Shown here one piece after another: positions 57,901-64,000 of a stretch of DNA of 64,000 bases. Both the position numbers and the translations under genes were made by a program. The notes under the pieces were generated by a model. That model worked only from the letters and a program-made list of their open reading frames with translations. It searched no databases and was not told the DNA's origin. Source of the DNA: Effrenium voratum (lineage: Eukaryota; Sar; Dinophyceae; Suessiales; Symbiodiniaceae); the NCBI GenBank assembly GCA_963377175.1, contig CAUJNA010001524.1:509592-573591 (forward strand). Direction: 5' to 3'. The first letter of the stretch is position 1; each line of letters begins with the position of its first letter.

Positions 57901-60900
57901 CACCAAGGAGTCCTTCTCTCTTTGAACGCGGCGCTCCCCTCGCAGCCTGGCAACGGCACAAGGGGCGAGGCTGAAATCACCAACCTGAAACACAACTAGG
58001 TCCTCCAGTAGAGAGGTTAGGTCCTCCAGCAAAGGGCTTAGAATAAGTTGCTATGAACTTTTTTCTGTAGTCTATTTTAGGGGAACCCTCCCAACCAAAA
58101 AGAAACTGTAAAAGGGCACTGGGGGACCTAGACAAGTCTACCCAGTTGCCCAGTGACCCTGGGGATTTGGAGGCTACTGAGAAGAACAAACCCACTCTTG
58201 AACAGGCTGAACGGAACAGGCTCAAACTAAGTGACTGCACTTGCCTGAACTATACGGCACATTTATCCAAGTGGGCTTTCCATATGGTCGATTTCCCTTT
58301 CCACCAAGGTAAGAAGAGTGCTAAAACCAAAACAAACCAATTTATTCTCAGCAACTATGGGAAACAGGAATGAACCATCTTGATGGGCTTCCCATTTTCA
58401 GACACTAGCCCCCCGGTTCTTCTGACTCCCCGAACCTCAAACGCCCCAAAAAGCGGTCCGCAGTCGCGCATTCGGTGCCTCACCAGGAGCCGCTCGATCG
58501 TCTGGTTGGAGGGATCCAGGCGGTTGGCCTTGGCCAAATCCTGAGGTTCGCCCCATGGAAGCGCGAGAGGCGCGAGCGGGGTGGCGGGACCCCCGGTTTC
58601 ACTCCTGTGGGCTACGTCGCTTTTGGTTTTCCTTTCGGTGGAAGGAAAAACTTGGGAGTTCGAAAAAAAGGAAGCTGCAACACCAACAGTTTGCGGGTTC
58701 CGGGAACCCACAAACTGTTGGTGTCCTGGGTTCCCAATATTCAGAAGCAGCCGTGTGGCAATAAAACGTGATCCAAGATAGGCTCACCTTTATGACATGA
58801 GCCAGTACCACTTTACGTCCGAAAACAGCAGCCCAACATGCAGCTGGCGGAGGGCTTGTTTTGGCGGATCCATGTGGTTGATCAATATTCTATTCGGTCC
58901 CAAACTGACCATGGGGTAACTTTTTCCATGGAAGTCGCATCTTTTTTGTAGGTTCCCTGGTCCCATGTTTACATATTTTTTGCGTCTTAAAATCAACATG
59001 TGGAGAACCTATCCGGGGACATTTAGTGTCGCTCCTTGATGGCCAAGTCGTGGTCGTAGGCCGTTGCTTTGACGGGCCTCTCGCGACAGTGGGCTGCCAT
59101 CTGCCATTTCTGGCCCCGGTTTTTCTGGACATCTGGCTCAAGTCATGTGAAAGAGATCCCAGTCATATGAGGGCCTCCTGTGAAGTGCATAGCACATATA
59201 GCCATGAAAGGTGTCGAGTTGCCTTTTTCGACAAACCGCCCCATTTTGGTAGGTGCGACGCTTTGCAGCTCATCCAGCGAACTTCCTTTCTTGGATGGTC
59301 TCACACCAGCATCGAGCATCGCAGAAGATGCTTAAGACTCTGCTATGTAATTACCTGGTACCGGTGCTAGGGAGTCTGGATACATCCTCCCCTCCCTCCC
59401 TCCCCTCCAAACGGCCCCTTGAAATGATGCTGGCCAGAAACGGCGTCATGGATGGGTTCCTTGGTTAGAACGCACACCCACAAAGGGACACCGGGCCCTT
59501 TGAAGAGCAAACAGCTCAGCTTGAGTGCGGTTTCTGTTAAAGCCAGAACGCGTCCTCCGGGTTGATCGTACTTTTTTGAACAATCGCCTGCAAATGGCAA
59601 TGTCAAAACACAAGGGGTTGAATCGGCCAAACGTGGGGCATTTGGGGCAGCCCAAAATCTTAGGTGCGGGTTCTTGGTTGGCTTCCCTTCAGCCGGCCGT
59701 TGAATCCATGAAGCGAACCTCCCGCCTGATTCTGGACTCCGCGCGCCGGTAGAGGGCTTTCACGTTGTCCGGGTCGAGTCTGAGTGGTCTCAAGCTGGGA
59801 AGCTGGTGAACCCACTGTTTTGGTTCAGTTGGGTTTGTCTCAACATCGGACCCCGTACAAATGGGGGAGGGGCTGTTTCCTTTCAACTCCCGGGTGAGCC
59901 CAGCCCCCCCGCCAAAAAAAAAAATGGTGCCATCAAAGAGGGTGACCCACATCCAGCCATTCAGGTGAAATCTGGCTCGCTCTGGACCAAGGGCATCAGC
60001 TCGAAACTTCCCCCTACCCCATACAGCCTTTGCCTTCCGACGAAAACCTGGGCATGCTTTCGCTTCTTTGTTTCTTTCAACGGGATGTTGGCTTCAACAT
60101 ACGCATACTGTAAAAGTGGCAGGATGTCATAGGGGCAAGTATGGCCGAATGTGGCACCCCAGGCCCCAGAAACACAATAGGAACCTCTTGCTTCAGTCAA
60201 GTGCTCTCTGAACGCCGTCCTGAAACTTGATGGTTCTCAGGGAACTTGCTTGGTTTTGGGGAATGAACCCAGCGAAGTGGCGAACTCCCCGAGTGGCTTA
60301 TCTCAAACGGAGTGAGACCCGTGGCTGGTTTGAGAAAGACCCCTACTTCCACACCCCCAAAAAGGAGGTACCTAGCTTGAACCTCCCCATAGCATGTTCG
60401 GCATTTTTTTCCCATGTCTACATTAAAAACTGTGATCTTGCTTTTGGCTCCCTCTTTCTTCCATTTGGTTAAGACCCTGGAGAAAAAAAACCAACAAACA
60501 ACTCCCTTTAAAACCAACTGGGGAAACCATATTCTTGAGCAACTGGAAGCTTTAAACCAACCTTACCGCCCACCCACAGAGATTTCTCCAAACATCTGAG
60601 GAATCCCGCTCCAGGGCAGCGTCGCACGCGGCGATCGCCTGCCAAAAACAGCGGTCGCCCGCCCCGTCGCCTCCCGCAGGACCTGCCCCAACTTGGTCGC
60701 GGTAACTTCCATTGGCTAAGAATATTTTTTTCTTTTAATTCAGTAGTGATAAACTCCTTTTAAAACCAACAAGGGGGACAAACACATATTCTTCAGCAAA
60801 TGGAAGGTAACGACCCCTCGGAAGAAAGTGGGATCAACTTGTTGGTGGGTCCAGTTCGGAAGATCCGGCCAGCTTTAGAGCAGTCGACTCTTGAACGCCC

Positions 60901-62605
60901 AAACACTTTGTGTTTTGCTTTTCTGCAGGAGTCGCTTTTGGGCCCACGACACATCTTGGCGGTCACCTTTCTAAGTGAAAATTTGGCACTCAGGAAGAGA
61001 CAATCTGAAAATATGAACCCCCCTAGCCCCTAACCTTCCTAGAGCCCCCTTCGCCTGTGCATCCCATGGGGGCAAAAACAAGCCACCTCAGCTGTCGACT
61101 CCAGGAGCGCACGAGCGCCGCACCTCATCGAGCTTGTCGAGCTTTTGCTTGCAAGCTGCCAGATTCAGCGCGCACCTCCGTTCCACTCACAGGTGAGCCA
61201 ACGTCAAACTCCGGTCACATCTGCACAAACATCGTCCTGGGCTCGATTTATTCCCAAACACGCAGGTCCGTCGCGCCGTTCGGGCATAAGTACAGTTCAC
61301 TTCTCACAAAGCTCCTTGCCACTTGCTCATGATTCGATGCCAACGTCCGCATGTCGGAACGGCTGACGCAAAATCCCACACAAATCGGCCCCTTTGTCAA
61401 AATCACTGGTCCGCGTTCATCTTAGACGTCACCCGCCACAGAGCGTACCCTTTTAGTTTGAGTGGTGCAAGATCCCCGCCACTCAGGGCTGTGGGAAATC
61501 AGAAAAAGGGCTTCGCAAAGACCTTTTCTTTCCATTTGGCCTTTTAGGGATCTGCCGATGCCTCCCTCCGGTATATGGATGCCATGTTGGGTTGCTGGTT
61601 AAGGAAGGAATTTGACGCCCCATGTTTGGGAGACTCGCTGTGAGTCAAACCCCTATTACTTGGAACCCCTTCCATGCATGGCTTAGCTGGCTCAGGCCTC
61701 ACAGTATTCCCAGAAGCTGATCAGTTGGTTTGTTCGCGTAACTTCATGGGTTGGCGTGTACTCATTATTCCTAAACCTGGAATTGATAAGTTTCTAAGGG
61801 TTGTTGTATTACACCCCGGGATTGCACCCTTGGGAAATGGCCCAACATGGTCCAACAAAACATGACTTTATCCTGGAAATATGCCTAAGTGGGGTCATTT
61901 CCCAGTGGGCGTAACCCCAGAGCGCAATGCGGAAACCCTTAAAAAGCTAGTTGTCTTGCTCACACAGATTGATAAGCTGGTTTCTGTCCAACCGTTGAGA
62001 AATTGGCTTGCTCCCAAAAGTTGATAGGCCGGCGTATGTCACAACTGTTGATACCTTGGCCTGTTCACACATGTGGATACGCTGGTGATGGTCTCTTATT
62101 CTCAAAAGTTGATGCCTTCCCACCAACAAGGGCCTTCCGATGCACAGGAGTGGGCCAACCCCTTAAGACATGTTTAAACAACTGTTTCACCTTGCAACCC
62201 TTGGCATGGTGGCAACCAAACTGACTGTCTTTTGAAGCCCCCGCCCCGCCACTAAACATGAACAGAACCCACACACAACGAGCACCTAAACACTCGCCAA
62301 GAACAGTGACGTCAAGCAACCTGTTTAGTTCACCTTCGCGGGCCCGGGTCTTGGATAGATATTCTCCATTTGCTTCTTCCCGCCCCGGAAAAGATGAGAA
62401 CACCCTTCCAGAAGTGAAATCGATTACCTTTAAAATCAACAAGGGGAAGTTCTTAAAAAGGCAAAACATGATTCAGCAAATGGATGTAATGTTGCAACCA
62501 ATTCCTGGTACAATTCCACCCTGGGGCTGCCGACAGGGCTCGGTGCTTCCTCTGCCACTTGCCCTCCTCCTCCGTGGAGCCCGTGTCATCCACTGGCGGA
62601 AGGAG
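48919..62605 (-). CDS. TPR protein resembling TPR immunophilins/co-chaperones, split gene (5' part outside or unseen)
   Basis: About thirteen short exons assemble into a TPR protein. The tandem 34-residue repeats read LNLAACKQKLDKLDEAIAAC, ALELDPDNVKALYRRAES, AYDHDLAIKDLAKANRLDPS, then LRGERRVQREK and KTFTGMFDRGQIYDK, followed by charged helices. 'NVKALYRRA' is the TPR3 signature of FKBP/cyclophilin-TPR proteins and other Hsp90-binding co-chaperones, and the 'QREK...F.GMFDRG.IY' tail is usual in this group. A PPIase domain is not seen; it would lie upstream, beyond 62.6 kb. Junctions agree in phase using GT, GC and GA donors. C-terminal exons (52.5 to 48.9 kb) are helical and unassigned. No start or stop codon found. 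Confidence 0.65.
49052..49180. mobile_element. MITE-B copy in a TPR-gene intron
   Basis: CCTCCATTTGG at the left and CTTAAGCAAATGGGAG at the right, core AATCCAGTGATAGATTC. It lies 62 bp upstream of the acceptor at 48991 (minus strand). Confidence 0.7.
49813..49962 (-). CDS. TPR gene C-terminal exon (150 nt): REGNPRFFNAHIASEAVKKA
   Basis: Acceptor CGAACGTCAG, consensus GTAAGT donor, phase 0 both ends. Reads VPCTLREGNPRFFNAHIASE, AVKKAQTQEPEIDWENPPPD, LIEAGKESMR. Strongest single exon by composition and sites; no family recognised. Confidence 0.65.
50275..50757 (-). CDS. Unrecognised ORF with Cys pairs
   Basis: A 160-codon frame inside a large intron of the TPR gene. Contains EPCQRCRNPLNQQND, then ELAQDFVVQHVQIVQVTCQG, CARMV and AMWCIGHSRKPRFHSR. 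The paired cysteines could bind zinc, as in mobile-element proteins, but I recognise no family. An AT-rich segment with ATATAAAG lies downstream of its stop. May be a transposon fragment or chance. Confidence 0.3.
   Translation of the reverse strand: MHASSARNWMALDHGNDAHGSDGSAYQDSPSLPPRSPKGRNPTGSPLEPCQRCRNPLNQQNDTRRQPRSKQLDSRYWGKNFRAGPGRSVRVCKQSPQVLKANHAELAQDFVVQHVQIVQVTCQGCARMVQLMQTNVPAMWCIGHSRKPRFHSRQSWVALF
51492..51539 (-). CDS. TPR gene C-terminal exon: EDEAKEINEQIKEAKK
   Basis: Acceptor CAGCGTCAG, GC donor, phase 0. A continuous helix or coiled coil with the previous exon. Confidence 0.6.
51854..51959. mobile_element. MITE-A copy, complete
   Basis: TA, GGTCCTCCAGTAGAGAGG, TTCTGTAGTCTATTTTAGTA, CACTACTGGGGGACC, TA. 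Nearly identical to 45461-45569. Confidence 0.85.
52471..52536 (-). CDS. TPR gene C-terminal exon: DPIEKRIQDAELLRDLYVRN
   Basis: Acceptor CTGGACAG, GC donor, phase 0 both ends. Amphipathic helix that continues into the next exon. Confidence 0.6.
53579..55085 (+). pseudogene. LINE-type RNase H, frameshifted C-terminal fragment
   Basis: Ribonuclease H fold split over two frames. The first frame has HVFTDGSCFG (D94, codon at 53858) and LALAAWAAIA. The second has SRAELTAVISAIRW (Glu codon at 53970), VWSDSQSTVHGI, IHWIPAH and GNNQADHAA, giving the D-E-D-D set. One frameshift lies between about 53,870 and 53,964. The C-terminal part to the stop at 55085 has no known motif. RNase H at the end of a non-LTR retrotransposon polyprotein removes the RNA template; no RT is found upstream, which fits 5' truncation. 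It is on the opposite strand to the TPR gene whose intron holds it. Confidence 0.7.
55588..55625. repeat. 10-bp tandem repeat AGCATGCACA, about four copies
   Basis: Perfect units of AGCATGCACA ending in AGCATGCAAC, about 500 bp downstream of the RNase H stop. Confidence 0.9.
56463..56559 (-). CDS. TPR gene exon: charged helix LKRERSTASRREVAQEAKLA
   Basis: Acceptor GCTGTGCAG (56559) or CCGTGAG (56523), same frame. Reads LKRERSTASRREVAQEAKLA, AASSKGGS. The 3' end is not fixed. Confidence 0.45.
56626..56741. mobile_element. MITE-B copy in a TPR-gene intron
   Basis: CTTCCATTTGGCTTTTCG at the left, CTTAAGCAAATGGAAG at the right, core AGGAGTGAAATCGATTCCC. Its near end is 67 bp upstream of an AG acceptor (minus strand). 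Confidence 0.75.
57362..57412 (-). CDS. TPR gene exon: DSKTFTGMFDRGQIYDK
   Basis: Acceptor CTTCGCCAG, GC donor, phase 0 both ends. The F-x-GMFDRG-x-IY tail is characteristic. Confidence 0.65.
57913..57946 (-). CDS. TPR gene exon: LRGERRVQREK
   Basis: Acceptor GTTGCCAG, GA donor, phase 0 at the end. Matches the basic helix after the TPRs in TPR immunophilins. Confidence 0.6.
57997..58130. mobile_element. MITE-A copy with internal duplication of its left end
   Basis: TA and GGTCCTCCAGTAGAGAGGTT, then a second GGTCCTCCAGCAAAGGGCTT in tandem, body, TGGGGGACC and TA. It lies 50 bp upstream of the acceptor of the next TPR exon (minus strand). Confidence 0.8.
58482..58540 (-). CDS. TPR gene exon: DLAKANRLDPSNQTIERLL
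   Basis: Acceptor GAACCTCAG; with a GA donor at 58481 it ends GT (phase 2) and joins the next exon as Val. The helix after 'LDPSN' is typical of the last TPR. Confidence 0.65.
59035..59077 (-). CDS. TPR gene exon: PVKATAYDHDLAIK
   Basis: Acceptor CGCGAGAG, GA donor, phase 0 at the end. It continues directly into DLAKANRLDPSN of the next exon and completes a TPR. Confidence 0.6.
59726..59779 (-). CDS. TPR gene exon: LDPDNVKALYRRAESRI
   Basis: Acceptor CCACTCAG; ends AG before a GC donor (phase 2), which completes Arg with the next exon. Carries the NVKALYRRA signature. Confidence 0.7.
60457..60550. mobile_element. MITE-B copy, short
   Basis: TTCTTCCATTTGGTTAAG at the left and TCTTGAGCAACTGGAAG at the right, with TCCCTTTAAAACCAACTGGG. 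Lacks the central GTGATAGAT. Confidence 0.65.
60610..60638 (-). CDS. TPR gene 29-nt micro-exon: AIAACDAALE
   Basis: Acceptor TTTTTGGCAG; ends GA before a GC donor. Joined to the next exon it gives AIAACDAALELDPDNVKALY, a textbook TPR helix. Without the GC donor the frame is lost. Confidence 0.65.
60705..60807. mobile_element. MITE-B copy in a TPR-gene intron
   Basis: ACTTCCATTGGCTAAGAATA at the left and TCTTCAGCAAATGGAAGG at the right, core CAGTAGTGATAAACTCC. It lies 66 bp upstream of the acceptor of the 29-nt exon (minus strand). Confidence 0.7.
61124..61175 (-). CDS. TPR gene exon: CALNLAACKQKLDKLDE
   Basis: Acceptor AACGGAG, GT donor, phase 0 at the end. Helix A/B of a TPR ('LNLAAC.LKL..Y'). 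Confidence 0.65.
62362..62484. mobile_element. MITE-B copy
   Basis: TTCTCCATTTGCTTCTTCCC at the left, TGATTCAGCAAATGGATG at the right, core CCAGAAGTGAAATCGATTAC and CCTTTAAAATCAACAAGGGG. Confidence 0.65.
62547..62605 (-). CDS. TPR gene exon 1 (of those seen): LLPPVDDTGSTEEEGKWQRK
   Basis: Acceptor GCCAAAG; ends AA before a GC donor (phase 2), matching the G at 61175. An acidic-basic linker before the TPR block. Confidence 0.5.
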
Positions 62606-62621
62606 CTTTGGCAGGTGGCAA

Positions 62622-62655
<34 letters not shown>

Positions 62656-62692
62656 TTCTTTTTTTTTTTTTTTTCTCTCTCTCTCTCTCTGC
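62622..62692. repeat. CT/T-rich microsatellite
   Basis: Runs of CTCTCT with an interrupted T tract of about 17. On the minus strand this GA/A tract follows the intron upstream of the TPR exon at 62605, about 20 bp from its acceptor. Confidence 0.9.
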
Positions 62693-62738
62693 CAGCGGCA
62701 CATCTATATATAAATGCAAATATTTAAAAACAAATGTA

Positions 62739-62953
62739 TATACATACATACATACGTACGTACGTACGTACGTACATACATACATACATACATACATACA
62801 TACAGTACATTACATTAAGTTACATTACATTACATCACATTAATTAATACATACATACATACATACATAAATACATACATACATACATACATACATTACA
62901 TTACATTACATTACATTACATTACATTACATTACATTACAATACATACATACA

Positions 62954-62984
<31 letters not shown>

Positions 62985-63283
62985 CATACATACATACATA
63001 CATACATACATACATACATACATACATACATACATACATACATACATACATACATACATACATACATACATACATACATACATACATACATACATACATA
63101 CATACATACATACATACATACATACATACATACATACATACATACATACATACATACATACATACATACATACATACATACATACATACATACATACATA
63201 CATACATACATACATACATACATACATACATACATACATACATACATACATACATACATACATACATACATACATACATTACA

Positions 63284-63314
<31 letters not shown>

Positions 63315-64000
63315 CATACATACATACATACATACATACATACATACATACATACATACATACATACATACATACATACATACATACATACATACATACA
63401 TACATACATACATACATACATACATACATACATACATACATACATACATACATACATACATACATACATACATACATACATACATACATACATACATACA
63501 TACATACATACATACATACATACATACATACATACATACATACATACATACATACATACATACATACATACATACATACATACATACATACATACATACA
63601 TACATACATACATACATACATACATACATACATACATACATACATACATACATACATACATACATACATACATACATACATACATACATACATACATACA
63701 TACATACATACATACATACATACATACATACATACATACATACATACATACATACATACATACATACATACATACATACATACATACATACATACATACA
63801 TACATACATACATACATACATACATACATACATAACATACATACATACATACATACATACATACATACATACATACATACATACATACATACATACATAC
63901 ATACATACATACATACATACATACATACATACATACATACATACATACATACATACATACATACATACATACATACATACATACATACATACATACATAC
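62739..64000. repeat. (TACA)n tetranucleotide array with TTACA pentamer blocks
   Basis: More than 1.2 kb of nearly pure TACA/CATA units to the window edge. It is interrupted by a (CGTA) block near 62,755-62,775, a (TTACA)n block near 62,895-62,940, and single-base slips near 63,280 and 63,833. The four long MYVC-repeat frames on the minus strand are translations of this array, not genes. Confidence 0.97.

Noticed and set aside
62926..63998. Four minus-strand frames of MYVC repeats, up to 354 codons
   Set aside because: Pure translation of the TACA microsatellite.

Overview
The window looks like nuclear DNA of a dinoflagellate, probably of the Symbiodiniaceae/Suessiales type. No organism was given, so this is inference from content. 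The supporting signs are: (1) introns whose reading frames rejoin only if GC and GA donors are allowed next to GT, always with AG acceptors; (2) a Ty1/copia gag of a form I know from dinoflagellate genomes; (3) a Penelope-like retroelement with an N-terminal GIY-YIG nuclease that carries introns; (4) every split gene I could assemble lies on the minus strand, as in dinoflagellate unidirectional gene clusters; (5) long repeat-filled introns with exons of only about 25-150 nt, so long ORFs are a poor guide here.

Layout. 1-7.2 kb (minus): a large intron-containing retroelement unit. In order it has an RS-rich/Pro-Gln-rich N-terminal region, a GIY-YIG-like nuclease, a reverse transcriptase with motifs A, B and C (YVDN instead of YVDD), an unrecognised C-terminal region, a proline-rich exon, and a further ORF running off the left edge. 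Three introns of about 100-220 nt keep frame as GA-AG introns; three frameshifts suggest decay. 7.2-10.3 kb: no gene seen. 10.3-11.35 kb: diverged tandem units rich in TGCATGC. 11.35-15.13 kb: a decayed Ty1/copia-like element (minus) between two short direct repeats, with a readable but frameshifted gag. 17.0-18.0 kb: a G-rich tandem repeat followed by a plus-strand ORF whose C-terminal half resembles an ISXO2-type transposase end.

18-62.7 kb is mostly intron and repeat, with three split genes on the minus strand. They are a CCCH zinc-finger protein (about 20.95-21.3 kb), a DTW-domain protein (about 24.2-33.3 kb, perhaps from 37.5 kb), and a TPR protein resembling the C-terminal half of TPR immunophilins/co-chaperones (48.9-62.6 kb, continuing upstream towards or past the right edge). 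I built these by hand from short exons whose splice phases agree. A plus-strand fragment of a LINE-type RNase H lies at 53.6-55.1 kb.

At least two families of short inverted-repeat elements (MITE-like) are scattered through the introns. One has TA target duplications and TIRs beginning GGTCCTCC; the other has TIRs of the type TTCCATTTGCTTAAG. Several copies of the second lie about 58-67 nt upstream of an intron acceptor. From 62.74 kb to the end the window is an almost pure TACA tetranucleotide array. No rRNA, tRNA or CRISPR was recognised. Exon ends are hand-derived and may be off by a few bases.
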